Shown piece after piece: positions 1 through 7,624 of a DNA stretch of 64,000 nucleotides. The DNA comes from Nonomuraea gerenzanensis (lineage in GTDB: Bacteria; Actinomycetota; Actinomycetes; Streptosporangiales; Streptosporangiaceae). Location of the stretch: contig NZ_CP084058.1 of the NCBI RefSeq assembly GCF_020215645.1, positions 7,750,001 through 7,814,000 of the forward strand, given 5' to 3'. The stretch's first letter is position 1. The number at the start of each line of letters is the position of its first letter. Below the pieces are notes generated by a model, which saw nothing but the letters and a program-made list of their open reading frames with translations, had not been told where the DNA came from and searched no databases. The position numbers and the translations under genes are program-made.

Positions 1-948
1 GTGTTGCTCGGGGTCGGCCACCTCTTCCAGCAGCAGGTCGATCGCCGTGCGTCCCAGCAACTCCCTGGGCTGCCTGACAGAGGACAGCGGCACGGCCGCC
101 GCGGCGGCGAAGTCGATGTCGTCGTAGCCGATGATCGCCAGATCCTCCGGCACCCGGAGCCCGTGCGAGGCCATGGCCTGTAAGAACCCGAGCGCCATCA
201 TGTCGTTGGCGCAGAAGGCGGCGGTCGGCCGCTCGCCCGGAGGCAGCGCCGCCACCCGCTCCCCGATGGCCCGCCCCTCGGCCACGGTGAGCGTGGGCGC
301 GCTGGCGGTGAGCAGCTCGACGGCGCCGTCGGCGGCGGCGACGGCGCTGGTCACGCCCGCGTGCCGGTCGGCCACCTGTTTGATGGACATCGGCCCGCCG
401 GCGAACATGATCCGCCGGTGCCCGCGTTCGATGAGGTGCGCGCCGGCGATCTGCCCGCCGAGCCGGTCGTCGACGGCGACCGAGCACTGCAGCCCGGTCG
501 CGGGGCTGTCGACCAGCACGACCGGAGTGCCGCGGGCGATCAGCTCCTCCACCCACGGGCTCTCCGTCTCCACCGGGGTGATCAGTATGCCCATCACCCG
601 CTGCTGTTCGAGCTGGTCGAGGTGGCGGCGCTCGCGGCCGGTGTCGCCGGCGCTGTTGCAGAGCACCACCATCGAGTCGTGGTCGTCGGCCACGGACTCC
701 GCACCCTGGGCCACGTCCACGAAGAACGGGTTGGACACGTCGAGCACGACGAGCCCGACCGTCCTGCTGCGGCCCACCCGCAGGTGGCGGGCCACCTCGT
801 TGCGGACGAAACCGAGTTTCTTGATCGCTTCGAAGACGCGTTCGCGTGTGGCGGGGGACACGATCTCCGGGCGGTTGAGCACATTGCTCACCGTCCCCAC
901 TGAGACGCGCGCCAGCTGCGCGACCTCCTTGATGTTCCTGGTCGCCAT
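1..948 (-). CDS. LacI-family transcriptional regulator (3' end beyond window)
   Basis: The minus strand reads continuously from an ATG at 948 to the left edge (316 codons, no stop), so the C-terminus is missing; family members run about 340 residues. Residues 1-50 form the LacI helix-turn-helix and hinge (NIKEVAQLARVSVGTVSN, then VLNRPEIVS). From about residue 60 it is a periplasmic-binding-protein-like sensor domain, with VGLVVLDVSNPFF near 65-77, the late FCANDMMALGF block and IIGYDDIDFA. LacI regulators usually repress sugar-uptake or catabolic genes and are released by a sugar. The target is probably to the left, outside the window. A strong promoter with two palindromes lies upstream (1037-1087), which suggests autoregulation. 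The identity of the ligand cannot be read from the sequence. Confidence 0.93.
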   Translation of the reverse strand, partial: MATRNIKEVAQLARVSVGTVSNVLNRPEIVSPATRERVFEAIKKLGFVRNEVARHLRVGRSRTVGLVVLDVSNPFFVDVAQGAESVADDHDSMVVLCNSAGDTGRERRHLDQLEQQRVMGILITPVETESPWVEELIARGTPVVLVDSPATGLQCSVAVDDRLGGQIAGAHLIERGHRRIMFAGGPMSIKQVADRHAGVTSAVAAADGAVELLTASAPTLTVAEGRAIGERVAALPPGERPTAAFCANDMMALGFLQAMASHGLRVPEDLAIIGYDDIDFAAAAAVPLSSVRQPRELLGRTAIDLLLEEVADPEQH

Positions 949-1036
949 CGATCCTCACGAGGCCGTGCTGCTGAAAGAACGGAATCCGGACGGGAAAAGC
1001 GCAGGATCCGCTGCGTACGGCGAACCGCCGACCGCG

Positions 1037-1087
1037 GTTCACCGTGAACTTCGGCTCATCATAGCGGCATTCAAGATTGTTTTGAAT
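1037..1087 (-). promoter_or_regulatory. Promoter and palindromic operators of the lacI-type gene
   Basis: Reading the minus strand there is a -35 TTCAAA (1081-1086) and a -10 TATGAT (1058-1063) separated by exactly 17 nt. An inverted repeat ATTCAA-N7-TTGAAT (1069-1087) covers the -35 element and part of the spacer. A perfect 13-bp palindrome GTTCACCGTGAAC (1037-1049) sits where transcription should begin. This is a typical autorepression arrangement; which palindrome binds the LacI protein is inferred. Confidence 0.6.
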
Positions 1088-1108
1088 CGTCTCAAAGACT
1101 CGGGGTGG

Positions 1109-1687
1109 TCACGCTCCGCTCGGCGTGGCGGCGCCGGACTTCATGCCGTCGAGCATCAGCCGCAGATACCGCCCCGGATCGGCGGCCACCGGCGCGGGAA
1201 GCTGCTCCGGGTGGCAGGTGAAGACGTTCAGCAGGTGGATGAGGTCCGCCACGCCGACGTCGGGCCGCATCGAGCCCTCGGCCTGGGCCCGCCGGACGAG
1301 CCGGTCGAACTGCTCCACCCAGCCCGCCCGCACCCGCGCGAACTCCTCCCGGTCCACGATCGCCTCCTCGGGCAGCACGGCCAGCGCGGTGGACAGCGCG
1401 GCGCGGCCCGGCTCGGCGGCCCAGGAGACGAAGCCCCAGATGGCGCTCCAGGCGTCGGCGGAGCTGCCGGCGGCGGTGTCGAGCGCCTGCGCCATCGTGT
1501 GGATGTAGTGGTCGCCGACGGCCGCGATCAGCGCGTCGCGGTCGGGGAAGCGCCGGTAGAGCGTGCCGATGCCGACGCCGGCGCGCTTGGCGATGGCCTC
1601 CATGGGGGCGTTGACGCCACGCTCGGCGACGACCGCCGCGGCCGCCTCGACGATCTTGCCCAGGTTCCGCCTGGCATCCGCACGCAC
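1109..1687 (-). CDS. TetR-family transcriptional regulator
   Basis: A 192-residue TetR/AcrR protein. I chose the GTG at 1687 because a GGAGG ribosome site ends 6 nt before it; the reading frame stays open further upstream, but into the divergent gene. Residues about 5-50 hold the helix-turn-helix (ARRNLGKIVEAAAAVVAERG, then MEAIAKRAGVGIGTLYRRFPDRDALIAAV). The rest is an alpha-helical ligand domain of the type often labelled TetR_C_33-like. The gene is divergent from an NmrA-type oxidoreductase at 1776, with repeated and palindromic elements between them, so it most likely represses that gene and itself. The ligand is unknown. Confidence 0.9.
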   Translation of the reverse strand: MRADARRNLGKIVEAAAAVVAERGVNAPMEAIAKRAGVGIGTLYRRFPDRDALIAAVGDHYIHTMAQALDTAAGSSADAWSAIWGFVSWAAEPGRAALSTALAVLPEEAIVDREEFARVRAGWVEQFDRLVRRAQAEGSMRPDVGVADLIHLLNVFTCHPEQLPAPVAADPGRYLRLMLDGMKSGAATPSGA

Positions 1688-1701
1688 CCGCGACCTCCAA
1701 G

Positions 1702-1762
1702 TGGACGATCCGATTCCGCTTAGTGTACCGTCCAGGCAACCGGAATCTGAGATTCCACTTAG
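1702..1762. promoter_or_regulatory. Divergent tetR/nmrA control region with repeated operator elements
   Basis: The sequence GATTCCRCTTAG occurs twice in direct orientation (1712-1723 and 1751-1762). The second copy overlaps a perfect GGAATC-TGA-GATTCC inverted repeat (1742-1756). A second inverted repeat TGGACG...CGTCCA spans 1702-1734. All lie between the two divergent start codons, where a TetR dimer would block both genes. Binding by the adjacent TetR protein is inferred. Confidence 0.5.
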
Positions 1763-1775
1763 CGGGGAGGTCCCC

Positions 1776-2594
1776 ATGATCGTGATCACCGGTGCGACCG
1801 GCAACATCGGCCGCTCGCTCGTCCGGCGGCTGCACGGCCACGACCCGCTCGCCGTCGTCCGCCGTCCCATCGAGGACCTCGGCGGCCCGTACACGCTGGC
1901 CGACTTCGAGCAGCCCCGGACGATCGGCGGCCTGCTCTCCCCCGGCGACCGCCTCTTCCTCAACAGCGGGCTCTGGCCCGGCGTCGTCGAGGCGCACCGC
2001 GCCGTCATCGACCTGGCCGCCGAGGCCGGGGTCGCGCAGATCGTCGCGGTGTCGGTGCGCGACGCCGCGCCCGGCGCCCCGCTCGGCATGGGCATGCACG
2101 GCGAGATCGACGAGCACCTCAGGAAGTCCGGCGTCCCGTACGCGATCCTCCAGCCCACCGGCTTCATGCAGACCCTGCCGCGCGACGTGCGCGACGGCAC
2201 CCTGTACGGCGCCTACGGCCCGGCCCCGGTCAACTACATCGACACCCGCGACCTCGCCGACGTGGCCGCGGCCCTGCTCACCGCCCCGGTGGGCCCCGGC
2301 CGTGAGTACCTGCTGACCGGCCCCGAGTCCCTGTCGCACGAGGCGATCGCCGCCGAGATCACCGGGGCACTCGGCCGCGAGGTCCGGTACGTGAACCTGT
2401 CGGTCGCCGAGATGGCCGCCCACCTGGAACGCCAGGGCGTCCCGGAGCCGTTCGCCGGCGAGCTGGCCCGGCTCCAGGCCCGGACCGGCGACGGGAGCTG
2501 GGCGCCGGTCACGACGGTGGTGCGGGAGCTGACGGGCCACGCGCCCCGCTCCTGGCAGGACTTCCTCGCCGGCCATCGGGACGCGTTCGCCTAG
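1776..2594 (+). CDS. NmrA-like / atypical SDR NAD(P)-binding protein
   Basis: A 272-residue protein with the dinucleotide-binding motif GATGNIGRS at residues 6-14 and the rest of an NAD(P)-binding Rossmann fold. The mid-region HGEIDEHLRKSGVPYAILQPTGFMQ is the block typical of NmrA/TMR-like proteins, which lack the classical YxxxK pair and act as redox sensors or as quinone or triphenylmethane-dye reductases. The ATG at 1776 follows a GGGGAGG ribosome site at 1764-1770. The divergent TetR gene (1109-1687) is its likely regulator. The substrate is not evident; a stress or xenobiotic response role is inferred from the TetR-NmrA pairing. Confidence 0.85.
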   Translation: MIVITGATGNIGRSLVRRLHGHDPLAVVRRPIEDLGGPYTLADFEQPRTIGGLLSPGDRLFLNSGLWPGVVEAHRAVIDLAAEAGVAQIVAVSVRDAAPGAPLGMGMHGEIDEHLRKSGVPYAILQPTGFMQTLPRDVRDGTLYGAYGPAPVNYIDTRDLADVAAALLTAPVGPGREYLLTGPESLSHEAIAAEITGALGREVRYVNLSVAEMAAHLERQGVPEPFAGELARLQARTGDGSWAPVTTVVRELTGHAPRSWQDFLAGHRDAFA

Positions 2595-2656
2595 CGGGCG
2601 CCCAAGGCGGCGGGCTCCCACGACTGGCGGGCCCCCAAGGCTGGCGGGCTCCTACG
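2593..2656. repeat. Degenerate 16-17 bp tandem repeat in a convergent gap
   Basis: Four imperfect copies of a unit close to GGCGGGCTCCCAAGGCT run from the stop of the NmrA-type gene into the stop region of the convergent acVLRF1-like gene. They fill the whole gap between the two genes. No strong hairpin terminator is apparent there. Confidence 0.5.
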
Positions 2657-3305
2657 GGTCGACGATCCGCACGCGTACCGCCCGGAACAGCGCGGGCGTG
2701 TCGCGCAGCACCGCCAGCCGGGGGTCGGGCACCACCAGGAAGGGCTCGCTCTCCAGCGCCAGCAGCGGCGCCAGCCGCCGGTCGGCGCGCAGGGCGTCCA
2801 TCGCCCTGCGGTCGCCACCGAGCACCACCCCGTCCAGGTCTCCCAAGTACGGCGTGAGCACCCGCACCGCCGTCCCCACCGCGTCGTCGAGCGCCTGGGC
2901 CGCCTGGTTCCTGCGCCGCCTGGCGAAGCGCTGCTGCGACCACCCGCCGGCCGCCGTGCGCCCCTGCACCAGCCGCGAGCCCACCTTGGACGCCACCAGC
3001 GCGTCACCGTGGAAGACCCCGGCCGCGTACCCGCCGAGCCGCACCAGGAACACCCCGACCCGCCGCTCGCGCCCCGCGTGCGCGACGAACCGGCTCACGT
3101 GCGGCGGCCCCGGCGGCGTCATGGGCGGGAACGGCACGTGCAGCTCGGCCACCGCGCCGTCACCGGCCACCAGCCGCACGGCCCGCTCGTCGCCGCTCGC
3201 CGTGAAGGGCCCGTGGCGGGCGGCGAACCCGTCGATCCACGGATGCAGGCGCTCCGGCGGCACGGTGACCCACCGGCCGCCGCCCTTGGCCGGACGAGCG
3301 CTCAT
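2652..3305 (-). CDS. acVLRF1-like peptidyl-tRNA hydrolase / ribosome rescue factor
   Basis: A 217-residue protein. Residues about 110-125 contain GGWSQQRFARRRRNQA, the loop characteristic of the actinobacterial VLRF1 clade (Vms1-like release factor 1), in which a conserved glutamine takes the place of the GGQ glutamine of eRF1 and hydrolyses peptidyl-tRNA on stalled or split ribosomes. A preceding beta-rich stretch (VGVFLVRLGGYAAGVF) and the following helices plus LVVPDPRLAVL near the C-terminus match the eRF1-domain-2-like fold. Length fits the family. It stands alone, convergent with the NmrA-type gene and divergent from the gene at 3394. Family assignment is by motif; function in this organism is inferred. 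Confidence 0.8.
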   Translation of the reverse strand: MSARPAKGGGRWVTVPPERLHPWIDGFAARHGPFTASGDERAVRLVAGDGAVAELHVPFPPMTPPGPPHVSRFVAHAGRERRVGVFLVRLGGYAAGVFHGDALVASKVGSRLVQGRTAAGGWSQQRFARRRRNQAAQALDDAVGTAVRVLTPYLGDLDGVVLGGDRRAMDALRADRRLAPLLALESEPFLVVPDPRLAVLRDTPALFRAVRVRIVDP

Positions 3306-3393
3306 GCCCCGCAGGCTAGCGGACCCCCGCAGCCCCCACTCACGCGGGAACCTAAGCGGAAATGTCGGTTAATTCTGTTTCGCGGGGCTTCTG

Positions 3394-4449
3394 GTGCGGC
3401 TGCGACTGGAGCACGATCTGTACGTGTCCTCCCTGCTCACGAGTCCCCTGGTGGATCTCGACACCGGGGCCGTCATCGCGCACCCCGCCATCGTGGACGG
3501 CACCGGAGCCCTCCGGGCCGCACCGCTGCCCATGGTGCTCGAACTGCCGGTCCGGGTGGTGCTGCCGGGCGCGGGCTCGCTGGCGCCCCTGCACGAGGCG
3601 CTGCGAAGGGCGGGCAGGCATCCCCGTGAGGCGATCCTGCTGCTCACCGGACCCTGCCACGAGCAGGACAGGCCGCTGCTCAAGGTGGGGCTCGACGGCC
3701 TGCGCACGATCGGCTACCTGATCGGGTTCGCCGACGTGGGCACCGCGGGCGCGGCCCTGGACCTGATCACCGACTCCTCCCCTTACCTGCTGGCCCTGGA
3801 CCCCGAGGTGGTCTCGCGCATCCCCGGCGACCACCGGGCGACCGCGGTGGCGCGGGCCGTGGTGACGCTGGCGCGCGGCATCGGCGCGCACGTCATGGCG
3901 CCGGGCGTGGAGCGCGAGCCGCAGGTGGCGACCGTACGCGGGCTCGGCGTGCGCCTGGCGCACGGGCCGCTGCTGGCGCCCGGCCCCGACGGCAAGATCC
4001 GGGTGCCGCTGCCGCTGGCCGACGAGTCCCCCGGCACGATCATGCTCGGCCCGCGCGTGCAGGAGCTGCTGCTGCCGGCCGTGACGCTGCCGGCGGAGGC
4101 CAAGGCCGAGGAGGCCGTGGCGGCGTTCGGGCACGAGCCGACGATCACCAGCGTGATCCTGGTGGACGAGTTCCAGCGGCCCAAGGGCAGCCTGGACCGC
4201 AGCCGGTTCCTGCTGTCGTTCGCGGCCCGCTACGGCCACGCGCTGCACGGCGCCAAGCCGGCGCAGCGGCTGGCCGACCCGCCCCGCACGGTGCCGCGCA
4301 CCACCCCGGCCATCGCCGCCATGCAGGCGGCCGGCCGGGACGCGACCCGGGTCTACGACGACCTGGTGGTCACCGACGAGCTGAACCGCTGCCTGGGCAT
4401 CGTCCGCGTCTCCGATCTGATCAGGCAGGTGTCCGCGATCCGCGCCTGA
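3394..4449 (+). CDS. Degenerate EAL-domain-like protein with CBS-like C-terminal region
   Basis: A 351-residue protein starting at GTG 3394; an in-frame TAA at 3370 excludes a much longer start. Residues about 1-225 follow the beta/alpha plan of EAL cyclic-di-GMP phosphodiesterases (LKVGLDGLRTIGYLIGFADVG, YLLALDPEVV, ARGIGAHVMAPGVEREPQ, LGVRLAHGPLLAPG), but the EAL motif and the metal-binding acidic residues are not recognisable, so catalysis is unlikely. Residues about 240-351 (ITSVILVDEFQRPKG..., LVVTDELNRCLGIVRVSDLIRQV) resemble a CBS-type module, the combination seen in YkuI-like proteins. It may bind a nucleotide and act as a sensor or scaffold. Function is unknown. Confidence 0.7.
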   Translation: MRLRLEHDLYVSSLLTSPLVDLDTGAVIAHPAIVDGTGALRAAPLPMVLELPVRVVLPGAGSLAPLHEALRRAGRHPREAILLLTGPCHEQDRPLLKVGLDGLRTIGYLIGFADVGTAGAALDLITDSSPYLLALDPEVVSRIPGDHRATAVARAVVTLARGIGAHVMAPGVEREPQVATVRGLGVRLAHGPLLAPGPDGKIRVPLPLADESPGTIMLGPRVQELLLPAVTLPAEAKAEEAVAAFGHEPTITSVILVDEFQRPKGSLDRSRFLLSFAARYGHALHGAKPAQRLADPPRTVPRTTPAIAAMQAAGRDATRVYDDLVVTDELNRCLGIVRVSDLIRQVSAIRA

Positions 4450-4471
4450 CCCATGCGGGTAGGAAGCAGGC

Positions 4472-5782
4472 ATGCTGAACAGACGGGCCCTGCTCGGTGC
4501 CGGGCTGCTGGCCGGGGTGTCGGCGTGCACGCCCGAAACCGCCGCGCCGGCTCCCTCGCCTTCCGCCTCCGGGCCGGGCTTCGACCCGGCCGACTGGGCG
4601 TCGGTGCGCGCCCAGTTCGCGCTCGACCCGGCCTACGGCCAGTTCGCCGCGTTCGTGCTGGCCCCCGCCCCGGCGCAGGTTCGGGAGGCGATCAGGACAC
4701 ACCGCGACGCGCTGGACGCCGACCCCGAGTACACGCCGCCCGCCGGCGGCTCCTCCGGCGGCTCCCCCGACGGGGACGTACGCCTGGCCGCCGCCCGCTA
4801 CCTGGACGCCGAGCCGGACGCGATCGCACTGACCGACAGCACCACGATGGGCCTGGCGCTGCTCTACTCCGGCCTCGTCCTGCGCCCCGGCCAGGACGTG
4901 CTGACCACCGAGCACGACTTCCTGGCCACCCACGAGGGCCTGCGGCTGCTGGCCGGGCGCACGGGCGCCAAGGTGCGCAGGGTCAGGCTGTACGACGACC
5001 CGGCCCGCGCCTCGGCCGACCGCATGGTGTCGGCGATCAAGGACGGCCTCGGCCCGCGCACCCGCGTGGTCGCGATCACCTGGGTGCACTCCAGCACCGG
5101 CGTGCGGGTGCCCGTCCGCGAGATCGCCGACATGCTGGCCGAGGCGAACCAGGGCCGCGCCGCGCATGACAGGGCGCTGCTGTGCGTGGACGGGGTGCAC
5201 GGGTTCGGCGCGATGGCCGACAGCGTGGCGGACCTGGGCTGCGACTTCCTGGCCAGCGGCACGCACAAGTGGCTGTTCGGGCCGCGCGGCACCGGCATCG
5301 TGTGGGGCCGCGCCTGGGACGCGGTGGCCCCGATCGTGCCCAGCTTCAGCCAGGCCGCCTTCGCCGCCTGGCAGGACGGCGGATCACCCGGCGCCTCGAC
5401 GGCCGAGCTGGTCACGCCCGGCGGGTACAAGGCGTTCGAGCACCGGTGGGCGATGCCGCAGGCGTTCGCGTTCATGACGGCCATCGGCAAGGACCGGGTG
5501 CGGGCGCGCACCCAGGAGCTGGCCACCCGGCTGAAGGCGGGCCTGGCCGGGATCCCGCACGTCACGCTCGCCACCCCGCAGGCCCCCGAGCTGTCGGCCG
5601 GGCTGGTGTGCTGCTCTGTGGCCGGGATGCAGCCGTTCGAGGCGGTGCAGCGGCTGCGGGAGCGCAAGGTGCACGCCGGCGTGACGCCGTACAACCCCTC
5701 GCTGCTGCGCTTCGGCACGAGTATCGTGACGGGTCCCGAGCAGGTGGATCATGCGATCGAGGCGGTGGAGGGGCTGCGATGA
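4472..5782 (+). CDS. Exported class V PLP-dependent aminotransferase-like lipoprotein
   Basis: A 436-residue fold-type I PLP enzyme related to cysteine desulfurases and isopenicillin-N epimerases. The PLP lysine is K266 in SGTHKWLFGPRGTG, with the cofactor-contacting D240 and H243 (CVDGVHGFGA) and a phosphate loop near TDSTTMGLA (121-129). The N-terminus is unusual: NRRALLGAGLLAGVSAC is a twin-arginine-like signal followed by a lipobox, with C19 the probable lipidated residue, then a Pro/Ala/Ser-rich linker. This predicts a folded, cofactor-loaded enzyme exported by Tat and tethered outside. The stop overlaps the start of the EEP gene (ATGA), so the two are coupled. The substrate is unknown. 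Confidence 0.85.
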   Translation: MLNRRALLGAGLLAGVSACTPETAAPAPSPSASGPGFDPADWASVRAQFALDPAYGQFAAFVLAPAPAQVREAIRTHRDALDADPEYTPPAGGSSGGSPDGDVRLAAARYLDAEPDAIALTDSTTMGLALLYSGLVLRPGQDVLTTEHDFLATHEGLRLLAGRTGAKVRRVRLYDDPARASADRMVSAIKDGLGPRTRVVAITWVHSSTGVRVPVREIADMLAEANQGRAAHDRALLCVDGVHGFGAMADSVADLGCDFLASGTHKWLFGPRGTGIVWGRAWDAVAPIVPSFSQAAFAAWQDGGSPGASTAELVTPGGYKAFEHRWAMPQAFAFMTAIGKDRVRARTQELATRLKAGLAGIPHVTLATPQAPELSAGLVCCSVAGMQPFEAVQRLRERKVHAGVTPYNPSLLRFGTSIVTGPEQVDHAIEAVEGLR

Positions 5783-6564
5783 ACGGGGCGGAGCCGTACG
5801 GGCCGCTGATTGGGACCGGCGTGCGCGTGCTGACCTGGAACGTGTGGGGCGAGGAGGGCCCGTACGCCGAGCGGGCCGGGCGCATCGAGAAGGTGGTGCG
5901 CGACGTGGCGCCCGACGTGGTGGCGTTACAGGAGTGGGCCGGTCAGCGGCTCGGGTACGAGCACGCGGCGGTGATCTCGGAGAAGGCGCCGGTCGCCGTG
6001 CTGTCGCGCTGGCCGGTCGTCCGGCAGGAGGACCGGCTGCTGCCGGGCGGGCCTCCGCCGGAGAAGAAGGGCGGCGTGCTGCCGGGCCGCGCGCTGTTCT
6101 GCGAGCTGGACGGGCCGCGCGGGCCGTTACAGGTGTTCAGCGTGATGATCGGGGCCTACCGGCTGGGCGACTCCCAGGCCCGGCAGGAGCAGGTGCGGGC
6201 GCTGGCCGCGTTCGTCCAGGAGGTGAGCTCCCGCCGGCATCCCACGCTGGTGTGCGGCGACTTCAACGCGCCGCCCGACAGCGACGAGATGCGGATGCTG
6301 ACCGGCCGCGCCGCGACCCCCGTGCCGGGGCTGGTCTTCTACGACGCGTGGGAGGTGGCCGGCGACGGCGGCCCCGGCCACACGTGGAGCAACGCCAACC
6401 CGTGGGCGCGGCCCGGCCTGTACCCGGACCGGCGCTTCGACTACGTGCTCAGCGCCTGGCCGAGGGCGGGCGGAGCCGGGCATCCGGTGCGCTGCGAGGT
6501 GGTGGGCGACGGCCCTGAGCCGGGCTCCGACCACTACGCGGTGCTGGCGGAGCTGCGTTACTGA
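5779..6564 (+). CDS. Endonuclease/exonuclease/phosphatase (EEP) family hydrolase
   Basis: A 261-residue EEP-fold protein with the full motif set: TWNVWG (metal-site Asn), VALQEWAG (metal-binding Glu), VCGDFNAPPDS (Asp/Asn), DRRFDYVL and SDHYAVLAEL (catalytic Asp-His). The family cleaves phosphodiesters in nucleic acids, inositol phosphates or sphingomyelin. No signal peptide is visible, so it is probably cytoplasmic, in contrast to the lipoprotein-type enzyme whose stop codon overlaps its start (ATG 5779, TGA 5780-5782). The overlap implies translational coupling, but a shared pathway is not evident. Confidence 0.88.
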   Translation: MNGAEPYGPLIGTGVRVLTWNVWGEEGPYAERAGRIEKVVRDVAPDVVALQEWAGQRLGYEHAAVISEKAPVAVLSRWPVVRQEDRLLPGGPPPEKKGGVLPGRALFCELDGPRGPLQVFSVMIGAYRLGDSQARQEQVRALAAFVQEVSSRRHPTLVCGDFNAPPDSDEMRMLTGRAATPVPGLVFYDAWEVAGDGGPGHTWSNANPWARPGLYPDRRFDYVLSAWPRAGGAGHPVRCEVVGDGPEPGSDHYAVLAELRY

Positions 6565-6578
6565 CCCGCCCGCGAGCC

Positions 6579-6860
6579 TCACACCCAGCCCTGGGTCCTG
6601 GCCCGGCGCACGGCCTCGATGCGGTTGCGGGCGTGCGTCTTCTGGATGGCCGAGGACAGGTAGTTGCGCACGGTGCCCTGCGACAGGTGCAGCGCCGCCG
6701 CGATGTCCCCGATCGTCGAGCCGTCCGCCGCCGCGGCCAGCACGTCCCGCTCGCGCTGCGACAGCGGGTTGGGGCCCGCGCTCAGCGCCGCCGCGGCCAG
6801 CGCCGGGTCGATGAACGCTCCCCCGCGTGCACCCGCCGGCGGGCACACCGTCAGCTTCAC
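6579..6860 (-). pseudogene. Remnant of a NarL/DesR-type response regulator (LuxR HTH only)
   Basis: The 93-codon frame holds only the linker and C-terminal LuxR helix-turn-helix of a NarL-type regulator (IDPALAAAAL, then NPLSQRERDVLAAAADG and LHLSQGTVRNYLSSAIQKT). The whole receiver domain (about 120 residues with the phospho-Asp) is missing. Recognisable homology begins near 6830, and only about 70 nt further on a truncated ABC ATPase ends. Actinomycete loci of this type run ATPase, permease, DesK-like kinase, DesR-like regulator, so an internal deletion that joined the first and last genes explains it. It could still make a small DNA-binding protein, but no convincing start or ribosome site is seen. 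Confidence 0.7.
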
Positions 6861-6897
6861 GCTGGGCTCGCAGCCCGCGGCGGGGCTCGACCGGCTG

Positions 6898-7554
6898 CCC
6901 GGCGTCGGCCTTGATCTGGGCGGCGGTGCCGTCGGCGGCCAGCCGTCCCCTGGCGATGACGATCACCCGGTCGGCGTGCTCGTCGGCCTCCTCCAGGTAG
7001 TGGGTGGCGAACAGCACGGTCCTGCCGCCGGCCGCGTAGTCGTGCATCGCGGCCCAGAAGCGCAGCCTGGACGCCACGTCCATGGCCGCGGTCGGCTCGT
7101 CGAGCAGCAGGACGCGCGGCGCGCCCGCGATCGCCAGGGCGAACCTGACGCGCTGCGCCTGCCCGCCGGACAGCTTGCCGGCCCGCCGCCCGGCCAGCTC
7201 GGTGAGGTCGGCCAGGCGGAGGACGTCGTCCAGGGCGAGGGGGCGCGGGTAGAGCCCGCGGACCAGGTCCACGGTCTCCTTGACGGTCAGCTCCGGGATG
7301 AGCGCGCCGTCCTGGAGCATGGCGCCCAGCTCGCCGGCCGCGACGGCCCCGGCCGGGGCACGGCCGCCTACGGTGATCGTGCCCCGGCTCGGCCGCAGCA
7401 GGCCGAGCAGCAGGTTGATGGAGGTCGACGTGCCGGCGCCGTTGGGGCCGAGCAGGGCCACGGTGGTGCCGGGCTCGATGGTCAGGGAGAGGTCGTCCAC
7501 GGCGAGCACGTCCCCGTAGTGCTTGCTGACGTGGTCGAACTTGATGCCGTTCAT
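6898..7554 (-). pseudogene. Truncated ABC-2 type ATPase with a mutated Walker A
   Basis: From ATG 7554 about 219 residues match drug-export ATPases: signature SGGQAQRV near 129-136, Walker B VLLLDEP at 148-154 and switch histidine in FATHYLEE. Two defects are visible. The Walker A reads GPNGAGTST, with threonine at residue 42 where the lysine (GKST) should be, because the codon is ACG rather than AAG. Family homology also stops after ARGRLAADGTAAQIK near residue 215, while family members have about 80 more residues; the frame then runs on as low-complexity sequence antisense to other genes. No permease follows. I read it as an inactivated gene. Confidence 0.75.
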
Positions 7555-7624
7555 GGACGCCACGTTAGGGCGGGGCCCTGGCCCGGCCGCAGTGCGTTCC
7601 ATCCGCTTGTCGCGGTGACATTTG

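Noticed and set aside
6579..6860. A functional stand-alone LuxR regulator
   Set aside because: It starts inside the interdomain linker of a response regulator and abuts a truncated ATPase, which fits a deletion remnant better; a small functional protein cannot be fully excluded.
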